Shown here: one piece after another, positions 25,658 through 33,969 of the stretch | Position numbering within the stretch: position 1 is the stretch's first letter | How the letters are laid out: the number at the start of each line of letters is the position of its first letter | Assembly (NCBI RefSeq): GCF_004208415.1 | Contig: NZ_CP035758.1 | Coordinates: 9,300,001 to 9,364,000 of the forward strand | Length of the DNA stretch: 64,000 nucleotides | Direction of reading: 5' to 3' | Origin: Ktedonosporobacter rubrisoli | Lineage (GTDB): Bacteria; Chloroflexota; Ktedonobacteria; Ktedonobacterales; Ktedonobacteraceae | Position numbers and translations under genes: made by a program | Notes under the pieces: generated by a model | Database searches by the model: none | The model's input: only the letters and a program-made list of their open reading frames with translations | What the model was told of the DNA's origin: nothing

Positions 25658-27693
25658 CGCTTTTTTCTATGAGTTGTTTTGGATTTAGCAGGCTTTTTTC
25701 GCCTGGCTATACGCTCATTAAATATCTGGCGTGCTTGCTGCACCGCCTCTAACTCGGGATCAAGCTCTTCGGCCTCTTCCAAATATTCGCGGGCGCTGTT
25801 GAAATCATTGTTTTCTAGATAAATTAAAGTAAGCGCGGCCAGTAGATCAGCAGCTTCAGGATTTAGCTCCAGACCCTCTTCTAGAACTTCCTGAGCCAAG
25901 GAAAGATTATGCTCCTGATTGACATAAAGCTCGGCAAGTTCTCCGTAAGCCCTTGTCAATTCCGGCTCTGTCTCAATGCTGCGCCGAAAGCTCTCCCGGG
26001 CCTGTGTATATTGCTGCAGGCTGTTTTGCAAATGAGCAATGTTGAACCAGACGCCAGGGAAGTCAGGACTTAGCTCGGCGACACGCTGATAGTGTTTGAG
26101 GGCCTGCTCTGTTTTCTCCCCGTGTTGGGCAATTTTAGCCAGGCCGGCTTCGATCAGCGAGAGCTCATTTATATCAGTGGTCAAAGGCAATGCATCATGT
26201 AAGAGTGCAGTTGCCTCATCAAAATGCTTATTCTGGGCAATAAGAGTCTCGGCCAGCATGATGCTACCCATAGGAGCATGATCGATAGCCACTGACGCGC
26301 GTAGAGCCTCCTCGGCCTTTTCGATAAAGCCCACAATACGTTCATCATTATCACCTTGATCATACTTGTTGGCGATACTCACAAGGGCGATAGCTAGTTT
26401 CCTTAGCGCCTCTCCTTGCTGAGCGGGAAAGCGCTCAACCATAAGCTGGCTATAGGCAGCCGCGCGTTCCGAATCCTGTATGGCTGCAGCTTGCTGATAC
26501 GCGGTATCATAAGTCGTGAAATCTGTTAGCGGCTCATGTGCGATAAGCGCATCACAATAATGCATGCCCAACGTCGCAATGCTCATCAGTTCCTGGTAGT
26601 CATCCATCAAGGTAGAGAACTCAAGCGCGTTGAAGTCGCTTTCTAGAAAATCGTCCTCATCCTCGTCCTCCTCGTCTTCCTCATCCTCATCGAGACTTTC
26701 CTCGTCCTCCTCTTCAAGGAGATCTTCATCCTCAAGTTCCTCGCCTTCCTCCTCTTCCAAAGCGCGCATTTTCTGCTCTACCTGCTCATATGTTTCCTGA
26801 AGGCGTTCCTGAAGCTCTTCCTGGGAAAGCTGCATAATATGCATTCCCTCATCGGCCATACTTTGAATGCGCCAGGTATTGGCTTCCTGGATAAATGTGT
26901 AGCTGGTCAGAAACCAATGGCGCCCCGTTCCCTGAAAAGCGATGGTGGCTTGTGGCAATTCTGCTGGTGGATTGCTGGCCGGCGTAGCGACCAATTCAAG
27001 AGACCAGCCCACCCGCATAACTTTTTGCTGCTCAGAAGACTCATCCGAGCATTCCTGTAAGAAAGTAATGTAGAGATTGCTTGCGTGGACCTCAGCACTC
27101 CACTGACGACGCGCCTGGGCCCATTCTCGCTTGGAGAGGTCCCCACGCAGCGGGCTGGCGGAGGCGAGCAAATCGTAAGCGCCCTCGTAATTGCCCTGTG
27201 ACCAATTAGTCAGGAACGTCACTATGGCATCAAATGGAGTCAAGCCAACCAAGCCGGGGAGCGCTCCCGAAAATAACGCCTGGCCAGCTGCATTCTTATC
27301 CAGCTCCTGTTGTATTTCAGGGAAGGAAAGCACATCCAGCGGCGAGAAGGAAGGCGGCTCCCATACAGGGTAGATGTTGGCAGCCTCAAGACGAATAAGC
27401 GAGCGGCGAGCCTCTTTGCGTACCTCTTTAAGAGAGCCAAAGGTATGGAGGGCAAGGAGGACATCAGCGGCATCTTCTGTATGTTCTTTCGCCAATGTTT
27501 TCAGGAAGGTTATTTGCTCGATTTCGGGCATAGCGAGGATGGAGGAGATAGCTGCTTCGATTTGTGCGTGCTCCTCACTATCCCGCAAAGCCTGAGCAAT
27601 CTGCCGATAATGGCCGAAAGTAGTCAGAGCGTTGCTATCGTTTGCTGGTAAACCTGTACCGGCAGGGATAGCATCATGTTGGTCTTGTGACAT
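25654..27693 (-). CDS. TPR protein with acidic low-complexity segment, paralog 1
   Basis: 679 residues, no signal peptide or TM helix, so cytosolic. The N-terminus carries TLAKEH..DAADVLLALHTF and EVRKEARRSLIRLE, shared with the next gene upstream. A domain of about residues 150-300 with WFLTSYTFIQEANTWRI resembles a NTF2/SEC-C-linked fold, only loosely. Residues of about 315-365 are almost entirely Glu/Asp. The rest (370-660) is seven or more TPRs ending in a basic tail (RRKKPAKSKTTHRKKR). Probably a protein-interaction scaffold; no enzyme motif. AAGGGAAGGAC precedes the ATG. Overlaps the rlmD-like gene by four bases. Confidence 0.82.
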   Translation of the reverse strand: MSQDQHDAIPAGTGLPANDSNALTTFGHYRQIAQALRDSEEHAQIEAAISSILAMPEIEQITFLKTLAKEHTEDAADVLLALHTFGSLKEVRKEARRSLIRLEAANIYPVWEPPSFSPLDVLSFPEIQQELDKNAAGQALFSGALPGLVGLTPFDAIVTFLTNWSQGNYEGAYDLLASASPLRGDLSKREWAQARRQWSAEVHASNLYITFLQECSDESSEQQKVMRVGWSLELVATPASNPPAELPQATIAFQGTGRHWFLTSYTFIQEANTWRIQSMADEGMHIMQLSQEELQERLQETYEQVEQKMRALEEEEGEELEDEDLLEEEDEESLDEDEEDEEDEDEDDFLESDFNALEFSTLMDDYQELMSIATLGMHYCDALIAHEPLTDFTTYDTAYQQAAAIQDSERAAAYSQLMVERFPAQQGEALRKLAIALVSIANKYDQGDNDERIVGFIEKAEEALRASVAIDHAPMGSIMLAETLIAQNKHFDEATALLHDALPLTTDINELSLIEAGLAKIAQHGEKTEQALKHYQRVAELSPDFPGVWFNIAHLQNSLQQYTQARESFRRSIETEPELTRAYGELAELYVNQEHNLSLAQEVLEEGLELNPEAADLLAALTLIYLENNDFNSAREYLEEAEELDPELEAVQQARQIFNERIARRKKPAKSKTTHRKKR

Positions 27694-27725
27694 GTTTTGT
27701 CCTTCCCTTGTTGATGATCGTTATA

Positions 27726-29936
27726 TTACCGTTTTTTTGACGCATTCATATACTGTCGAACGCTTTGAACGATCTCCAGGTTGGGGTCGAGGGACTCAGC
27801 ACGCTCTATCTGCCGTTGCGCGCCTCGCTGATCTCCTTGTTCAAAGAGCACGGAGGCTAACAGGGCATGGAGGTGGGCTGAGCTGGGGTTAGCCTGTACT
27901 CCTTGCTCCATAATTGCGCGGGCCTTCTGCTTGTCCTGCTGGTTCATGTAGATGGCAGTAAGCTCGGAATAGGAGCGAATGTCATTGGGTTCAACTTGAA
28001 CTGCTCGTTGATAGTTTGCTTCTGCCTCCTCAAAGTGTCCTAAGAGCCGGTGAGCGAAGCCAAGGTTAAACCAGATGCCCGGATAGCCAGCATCTAGCTC
28101 GGCGACGCGCCGGTAATGTTGAATAGCCTCATCCATCCGTTCACGGCGCATGGCGACATTGCCAAGTCCTGCTTCTATTGCGCCCTCGTCTTCGGTGGTG
28201 GGTTGCATGGCTTTTGCGCGCTGGAATTCGGCTTCAGCCTCATCGTTGCGATTCTGACTTATCAAGAGTTCTGCAAGTAGGATATGACCAAGCGGGATAT
28301 CCTGAGCCTCGATTGACTCATGCAGGACCTCTTCTGCCCGTTTCAGCAAATGTTCCTGGCGTTTATTTGTCTCCGGTGTATCGAAGTTGTAGGCCAGGCC
28401 AGCCAGGGTTGAGCCAAGTCTGCGCAGGACATTGCCGCGATTCTCGGGGAAACGCTGGGCCAGGCGCTCAAGGTAGCATGCGGTACGTTCTGGATTGCCG
28501 GCCAGAACTGCGCTGCTATAAGCGTCCTCATATACCTGCCGGTCGAGGGGCAGCTTGGCAATAAGTGCATCATGGAAATGTAAGAGCTGGGTGATACGCC
28601 AGGAAAGCTCTTCCATCATCGTCTGCAAATTTGCCTCGCGCTGTTGCACCAGCTTGTCGATAGCTTCTCTGTATTCCTGAATGCGCTTCTGCAGCTCCGC
28701 AATCGGAAGGCTTTGGATATTGACGCCTTCATCATTGATGCGCTGGATGCGCCACACGTCTTGCTCTCGTACTAATGTATAGCTGGTCCAAAACCAATGT
28801 CTGCCAGTTTCTTTATTCACCGCCGTGCCCAGCGGCATTTCCTGAAGGGTACCGCTGAGGGGCGTCTCGGCAAGTTCGAGCGACCAGCCAATCTCAACCT
28901 CTTTGCGCGGGGAGATGCCAGAGACGCTAGAGGTAGGAAGCCAGAGTGCGCTCTGCGTACGCTCGCGCTCACGCACAAAGCCCAACTGCAAATTGGCCGG
29001 GTGGGCCTCGTCTGCCCAGGACCGATGGAGCTCGATCCATTCCTCACGTGGCTGTTCGTGGCTGAGATTGTTATCGTGGCTAAGCAGGTCATACGTCAGA
29101 CCATAGTCGCCCATTGACCAGGCTCCTAGAAAATTGATGGCAACTTCCTGGTCCTGTAACTCGGGGTTGATGAAGGTGAGCCCGCGATCTTCGCCGATAT
29201 CGCTGGCTTCTAAAATAAGCGAGTTGATCGTTGGAAGATGGGCGCGATAGTCCTTGTGGGGCTCGGTTTTACGCCAGCGATTGACTGAGAGCGCATCCTC
29301 TAGCAGGCGCTTACCTTCCGCCAGCGTGCAATCTATTAACGTCGTCTCGGTCAATCTATGGCGCAGGTTGCTGATCTGTTCTTCGGTTCGGCGTTTACTA
29401 TTGACATCAGCGATAGTATCCTTGACCCCTTCTTGCCAATAATCGAGCAAGAAGGTGAAGGTGCGTACCTCACTATAATCGTAGCCTTGTTCCCAGCAGA
29501 GGATAAGCTGCAGCTCGCCTTCCTCGCGCGACTGCGTGACAAAGCCTCTCCAGAAGCGCGGCGGATTAGCAATATTGACCTGAATCGCCGGTGCATGGGC
29601 GATCGGCGGTGTCCAGCCCGGATAGATCTTACTCCCTTCAAGCCTGATAAGCGAGCGGCGAGCCTCCTTGCGCACTTCTTTGAGCGGGCTGAGCGCATTA
29701 AGCGCCGCAAAGATATCGGCGGCGTCCACTTCGTTCTCTTTAGCCAGAGCTTTGAGCAAGGCTACCTGCGCTTGTTCTGGTAGTTTATAAATATCTGTAA
29801 GGGCTTGTTCAACCTGGGACTGATCAGTGCTATTGTGCAGATTACTAGCTATCTGATGATACACTTTGAGCAGGGATTGTATCTGATGCGTAATTTCTGG
29901 TGAGAGAAGCCCTTCAGCTTCTTTTTTACGTGCCAT
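27726..29936 (-). CDS. TPR protein, paralog 2
   Basis: 736 residues. It shares the N-terminal module (LLKALAKENEVDAADIF, EVRKEARRSLIRLEGSKIYPGW), the middle domain (RHWFWTSYTLVREQDVWRIQ) and the TPR array with the next gene, so the two are tandem duplicates separated by 32 bases. It differs by an insertion of about 150 residues after residue 130 and by lacking the acidic run. TPRs occupy about 500-720 (GIWFNLGFAHRLLGHFEEAEANYQRAVQ is typical). First gene of the long minus-strand run. Function unknown. Confidence 0.82.
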   Translation of the reverse strand: MARKKEAEGLLSPEITHQIQSLLKVYHQIASNLHNSTDQSQVEQALTDIYKLPEQAQVALLKALAKENEVDAADIFAALNALSPLKEVRKEARRSLIRLEGSKIYPGWTPPIAHAPAIQVNIANPPRFWRGFVTQSREEGELQLILCWEQGYDYSEVRTFTFLLDYWQEGVKDTIADVNSKRRTEEQISNLRHRLTETTLIDCTLAEGKRLLEDALSVNRWRKTEPHKDYRAHLPTINSLILEASDIGEDRGLTFINPELQDQEVAINFLGAWSMGDYGLTYDLLSHDNNLSHEQPREEWIELHRSWADEAHPANLQLGFVRERERTQSALWLPTSSVSGISPRKEVEIGWSLELAETPLSGTLQEMPLGTAVNKETGRHWFWTSYTLVREQDVWRIQRINDEGVNIQSLPIAELQKRIQEYREAIDKLVQQREANLQTMMEELSWRITQLLHFHDALIAKLPLDRQVYEDAYSSAVLAGNPERTACYLERLAQRFPENRGNVLRRLGSTLAGLAYNFDTPETNKRQEHLLKRAEEVLHESIEAQDIPLGHILLAELLISQNRNDEAEAEFQRAKAMQPTTEDEGAIEAGLGNVAMRRERMDEAIQHYRRVAELDAGYPGIWFNLGFAHRLLGHFEEAEANYQRAVQVEPNDIRSYSELTAIYMNQQDKQKARAIMEQGVQANPSSAHLHALLASVLFEQGDQRGAQRQIERAESLDPNLEIVQSVRQYMNASKKR

Positions 29937-30072
29937 AATCTATCTACTCTCCTCGCAACGGCTTCGTCTACATACATTGTGTGGATTGTACCACGAAGAA
30001 CATGAAGAGTCGAGAAGATTCTTAAATATATGCACGCAACACAATATTTTAACAGTGGTGAGGATAAAAGAG

Positions 30073-30107
30073 GCTCCTCCCCGTCAGGTGGGAGGAGCAA
30101 GTTAGCG
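30073..30107 (-). terminator. Terminator of the GT87-like gene
   Basis: Minus-strand stem GCTCCTCCC/GGGAGGAGC (30090-30098 with 30073-30081), 8-base loop, followed on that strand by CTCTTTTA (30072-30065). Confidence 0.7.
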
Positions 30108-30157
30108 ATCTGAATGTAGGAGGAATGCGCCAGGGCCTCTTCTGCGGCAAGCATGAG

Positions 30158-31654
30158 CTAAGTCCAGGCGCGCAAGCCGATATTGGTATGGCTCTGAGAC
30201 TCGTCGGTATTGGCAGCTGTAGACATGCTACTCGCAGACGGCTTGAGACGCGCAAGCATCAGGATAAAGAGCGGGAAGGCTGCACAGTAGAAGTACGAAG
30301 GCAAACTGCGCCAGGCAAAGAATAGTGGTACGACTGCCAGGAGCATAGCAGCTTCTGGACAACTGCGGCAGATCCGCCAGTACCAGGCCAGGGCCAGGAG
30401 CATAGCACTTCCTTCCAGAGCCGTGTAGAGCCAGCTTGGTAGATAGGGGAGCAGATGGGTAATGCTCAGGCCGATGATGCCAACGCCCATAGGGAACATG
30501 GGGTCCGCGACAGGGGCCAGGACACCTGCCAGCCAGGCCTGTGGGTTCCAGATGATAAATGGCAGATTGATTGCCAGCCCAAGCGAGCCTGCGATCAGCG
30601 CGCGATAGATAGCTTCTTTCAGCCCATAATGGCGCCAGACCATGATCATATAGAATGGAGCAAAAAGCCAGGCCGGCTGCTTACTCGCTATGGCCAGACC
30701 CAGGCAGAGCGATGAGGTCCAGCGGCGATCACGCAGCAGCCATACGAGCACGATAAGTAGAATATAGAAGATATCGAGGTTGCCCCCGACCGCCGATGAC
30801 CACATGGGTATATTGGCAAGTCCCAGTAAGAGAACCCATGGTCGTAGCTGGGGATGCGTTATCTTCCAGGCAAGGGCGATCAGAGCCAGGTAACTCAGCA
30901 CATAGAAGGGTAGAACATTGTAGTTTCCCAACAGCACAAATGGAACCAGCGTCAAAAAAGAGAGTGCTGGATAACTGACCTTGGCCTCGAACTCGGGTGC
31001 GCTGCCAGCTTTAAAGGAGGTATCAAGCGCACTTTGCAGCTCTGTCATCGTAGGATAGTCAAGACGACCGGCGAATTGACCTACGCGTAGTGGCGTTGTC
31101 CAGTTAGGCTGAATGGGAAAACGACGTGCCAGATCGATAATATTTGAATCGGTGTAGGGGTTGCGACCCTGCACGAGTAATATTGCGGCGTTAGTATCAA
31201 GCGAGGTGCCATCGTTAGAGAACTGTGGCTCCATAAAGCTCATAACCACGCTTCTGCCGAACAGGATCACGCCTGGAATGGTCAGAAGCAGCGTCAGAGT
31301 GAGGATGGTACGTTGCCAACGATTGGGGTAGGATGAGGCGTTGTGCACTCGTTGTTCTGTTCTGGCCGGTCGAAAGGCCATCCAGATACAAATAAAGCTG
31401 CCACCAATCAAGGCCAGGGGAATAAGTGAGCCAAAAGGCATCAAGAACGGGAAATACCACGCATGATCTATTTCGTTAAGCGCTTGTAGGATTAAGGCAA
31501 TTCCAATCCAGACGGCCCGTTGTTGTAATGCAATAACTTGACGATTATTGCGCGATACATCATCACTAAAAAAATAGCGTAGCCACCGATATACGATTGA
31601 TGTTTGCTGTTGCTCTACTAAAGGGGTCTGTACGAATATAGATCGCTGTGCCAT
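30158..31654 (-). CDS. GT-C fold membrane glycosyltransferase, GT87-like
   Basis: 498 residues, about 11 TM helices. Between the second and third lies the extracytoplasmic catalytic loop LDTNAAILLVQGRNPYTD, whose acidic residue and NPY are usual in the GT87/DUF2029 polyprenyl-phosphate-mannose transferases. LAIASKQPAWLFAPFY is another family-like segment. Likely adds a sugar to an envelope glycan from a lipid-linked donor; substrate inferred. A structured leader lies upstream (31711-31833). Confidence 0.8.
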   Translation of the reverse strand: MAQRSIFVQTPLVEQQQTSIVYRWLRYFFSDDVSRNNRQVIALQQRAVWIGIALILQALNEIDHAWYFPFLMPFGSLIPLALIGGSFICIWMAFRPARTEQRVHNASSYPNRWQRTILTLTLLLTIPGVILFGRSVVMSFMEPQFSNDGTSLDTNAAILLVQGRNPYTDSNIIDLARRFPIQPNWTTPLRVGQFAGRLDYPTMTELQSALDTSFKAGSAPEFEAKVSYPALSFLTLVPFVLLGNYNVLPFYVLSYLALIALAWKITHPQLRPWVLLLGLANIPMWSSAVGGNLDIFYILLIVLVWLLRDRRWTSSLCLGLAIASKQPAWLFAPFYMIMVWRHYGLKEAIYRALIAGSLGLAINLPFIIWNPQAWLAGVLAPVADPMFPMGVGIIGLSITHLLPYLPSWLYTALEGSAMLLALAWYWRICRSCPEAAMLLAVVPLFFAWRSLPSYFYCAAFPLFILMLARLKPSASSMSTAANTDESQSHTNIGLRAWT

Positions 31655-31710
31655 ACGTTTGTGCGCATAGATCGGCGTACTCCTGTGCGGTAGGAGAAAT
31701 ACACAACTTC

Positions 31711-31833
31711 CATCATGCTATAGGGATGATGGCAATGCGCGCTTTAACCTCCTTCGTAGTACCGAGAAATGAACTTCCTGATCGATAGAGAATATCCCTG
31801 GCTTCTCGGTCCATGTCTTACAACGAAGGGAGG
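31711..31833 (-). promoter_or_regulatory. Nested inverted repeats in the leader of the GT87-like gene
   Basis: An outer stem joins 31748-31757 with 31823-31833 (CCTCCTTCGT/ACGAAGGGAGG, one bulge), enclosing an inner stem 31762-31768/31803-31809 (CCGAGAA/TTCTCGG). A further CATCA/TGATG hairpin covers 31711-31731. On the minus strand this is the 5' region of the gene starting at 31654. No known riboswitch was recognised. Confidence 0.4.
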
Positions 31834-31869
31834 ATGAGATATGTCACAAATCGGTGCTGGCGAATATGT

Positions 31870-31895
31870 AAAAAGCAGCTTCAGCGCTGCTTTTT
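31870..31895. terminator. Bidirectional terminator overlapping the 62-residue gene stop
   Basis: AAAAAGCAGC (31870-31879) and GCTGCTTTTT (31886-31895) form a perfect 10-bp stem with a 6-base loop, with a T-run at the end in either direction. The stop codon of the minus-strand gene (31881-31883) lies in the loop. Confidence 0.8.
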
Positions 31896-32069
31896 GCGTG
31901 GAAGCATCAAAATAGAGACAAGTGCGTAGCCAGCGCAACCCAGGATCAACAGCGAGTAAATAACAGTTTCTCCATCTTTTTGGGGTGAGAAAAGCATGGA
32001 AAGGCCCCACCAGAGGAAGCCAATAAAAACCAGGAAGAGCAAGATGGTGCTCATGTATGTTTTGTTCAT
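31881..32069 (-). CDS. Small two-helix membrane protein
   Basis: 62 residues. Two hydrophobic helices (about 6-28 and 36-55) are joined by a short polar loop SPQKDGET; the C-terminus is basic (PRKKQR), predicting both ends in the cytosol. I do not recognise a family. AAAGGA lies 10 bases before the ATG. The gene ends within its own terminator. Confidence 0.6.
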   Translation of the reverse strand: MNKTYMSTILLFLVFIGFLWWGLSMLFSPQKDGETVIYSLLILGCAGYALVSILMLPRKKQR

Positions 32070-32200
32070 GGGAGATGTGTCCTTTATATCAGAGGTTACA
32101 ACTACCTCTCTTAAATTTCACGACATATTATAGCATAGATAGGCCAGGGTAAAACCACGAATTTGGAGCATGGCTGCGTGCCCAGCTGACCTGGCGAAAG

Positions 32201-32217
32201 GCCCTTGTATTAAGGGC
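32201..32217 (-). terminator. Weak terminator-like hairpin after the NUDIX gene
   Basis: GCCCTT/AAGGGC 6-bp stem with 5-base loop immediately past the NUDIX stop, followed on the minus strand by CTTTC. Confidence 0.35.
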
Positions 32218-32223
32218 TAGCCT

Positions 32224-32838
32224 CTAAAGCTGGTTTCTTAGCGCGTCCCAGACTGCGTAATGAATAGCGGCGCGAAAAATTCCCCAATCGTGCCAGTTGC
32301 CGGCAATTTCGTGAGAGTAATGGCTGCCGATCTGCTCAAGGTAACCGGCTCTCAGGGGGAGCTCGCTGGCGTCGATTTCGAGAAAATTCTCGACCTTTTC
32401 ATCGGCATCAAGCGCCCCAAGTTCTCCGCTTACTTCATTGAGAAAGAAGGCAAAGCTGTAAAATACTGGCCTGGACAGATCACTTTGCAGACGATAATCG
32501 AGGGCTGCCAGGAAGCTTTCGATTTCGACATTCAGCCCGGTCTCCTCATGAACTTCGCGCAGCAAGGCGTGCTGAATCCCTTCGCCATGCTGAATCCCTC
32601 CAGTGAGGAGTCGATAGGCCCCTTCGGGATAGAAGGTTTTCTTCATGAGCAAAAGACGGCCATTCTTTCGGCGCAGCACCATGCAAACCTCGCCATAGCG
32701 GTCGCTTTTATTGATGGGATCGAAAGGATGGGCAGTGTTGAGTTCGATGCTGCGTACTAATGGTTGATCATAGCGCTGGGCAAGCCGATCAAGCTCATCC
32801 TGAATTTCGTGGGGAAGCGTGGGAATCATGAGTACCAT
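32224..32838 (-). CDS. NUDIX hydrolase
   Basis: 204 residues. The Nudix box is GGIQHGEGIQHALLREVHEETGL, with all catalytic glutamates present, preceded by a strand CMVLRRKNGRLLLMKK. Such enzymes cleave nucleoside diphosphates linked to another moiety; substrate unknown. About 50 residues precede the Nudix fold. Two ATGs are close: 32838 is only 2 bases from GGAGAA, so ATG 32829 may be the real start. Confidence 0.9.
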   Translation of the reverse strand: MVLMIPTLPHEIQDELDRLAQRYDQPLVRSIELNTAHPFDPINKSDRYGEVCMVLRRKNGRLLLMKKTFYPEGAYRLLTGGIQHGEGIQHALLREVHEETGLNVEIESFLAALDYRLQSDLSRPVFYSFAFFLNEVSGELGALDADEKVENFLEIDASELPLRAGYLEQIGSHYSHEIAGNWHDWGIFRAAIHYAVWDALRNQL

Positions 32839-32880
32839 TTCTCCAGTTTATTCATTGAATATTTCTTATAGTCAGAGTTG

Positions 32881-33924
32881 TTACTTACTGGCAAGCTGCC
32901 GGGCCACCATTATACCATGCTCAATTGCCAGGTGAAGGCGGCCTCCCACATAGCCATCTCCGCAAAAGGCCAGCCCGTAGGGAAGCGTGAGAGCGTTGAG
33001 GCCGTGTGCATCGGCTGTGGCGGCGGGCAGGGCGAGCGGCCAGCGTACGATGTCCGTGAAACAGGGCGCGGGTAAGGGCTCGTCAATGAGCGTCGCAACC
33101 CGTTGCGCAACATCGTGGAGGAGCTCTTGATCCGAAGCGTTCAAGTGTTCTGTACTGTAGGGCGGAGCCATCTGCGCAATAAGCAAACCGGAATCCTGTG
33201 GCGCGCGTTCGGGAGCTTTCTCATGCTCCCAGGCCAGCCAGGAGATGGGATGGCCCTTATCCGGGTTGACCAGGGCGTAGTATGGCCTGAGGGCAGGTCT
33301 GGGACGATAGCCCAGCATGACAGAGAGCAGCGGATTATATCGTGCTCTTGTGAGGTAGGAGCAGATAGCCGGGCCTATCTCTTGGGCAAATGAACTTTGC
33401 TGCATGAGCGAGAGGGCTTCATTTGGAGGTATGGCCAGCAGGAGGCGCGCAAAGTCACCAACGTGTGCTCCATCGCTGGTATAAAGACTCAAGTTTCCGG
33501 CTGAGCCTTGCCTTATGTGCGTGATAGGTGTCTGTAGATGGATAGTCAGGTCCACGGCCATGCGTAGGGAGAGCGCACGTAGCCCGCTTCGGTAGGACCA
33601 TTTAGGCTCAGCGTTTTGGCGCGGATCACCTTCCTCAATCTTTCCCTGGGCATTAAAAATCCACACCGGCTTGCTAATATCGATAAGCTCAGGCGTGCGA
33701 AAGCGCTCAGTGATCAGGCGCACGCTACTAGCGTCGCCGCGTTTGATATGCTGGGCGCCGGGATCATAAATGAAGCCAGCCCGGCTGCGCGTGTTTGCTC
33801 TGCCGCCTACCTGCTGATCTTTTTCAAACAGAGTTACCGTGTAGCCGGCATCAAGCAAAGTATGGGCGGCGGCAAGCCCGCTAACACCTGCTCCTATAAT
33901 AGCGATCTGTACCTGCGAAGACAT
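32881..33924 (-). CDS. FAD-dependent amine oxidase/renalase-like oxidoreductase
   Basis: 347 residues. The Rossmann motif IAIIGAGVSGLAAAHTLL with FEKDQQVGGRANT binds FAD, and the C-terminal FCGDGYVGGRLHLAIEHG contacts the flavin. The middle, substrate-binding part (GYRPRPALRPYYALV, ISWLAWEHEKAPER) resembles bacterial renalase-like NAD(P)/FAD proteins. Substrate not determined. It is downstream of recN by 45 bases and may be cotranscribed. Confidence 0.88.
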   Translation of the reverse strand: MSSQVQIAIIGAGVSGLAAAHTLLDAGYTVTLFEKDQQVGGRANTRSRAGFIYDPGAQHIKRGDASSVRLITERFRTPELIDISKPVWIFNAQGKIEEGDPRQNAEPKWSYRSGLRALSLRMAVDLTIHLQTPITHIRQGSAGNLSLYTSDGAHVGDFARLLLAIPPNEALSLMQQSSFAQEIGPAICSYLTRARYNPLLSVMLGYRPRPALRPYYALVNPDKGHPISWLAWEHEKAPERAPQDSGLLIAQMAPPYSTEHLNASDQELLHDVAQRVATLIDEPLPAPCFTDIVRWPLALPAATADAHGLNALTLPYGLAFCGDGYVGGRLHLAIEHGIMVARQLASK

Positions 33925-33969
33925 AAAAACACCCCTGGAACGGGGCCAATGCTAGCTGTGATGGCCCCT

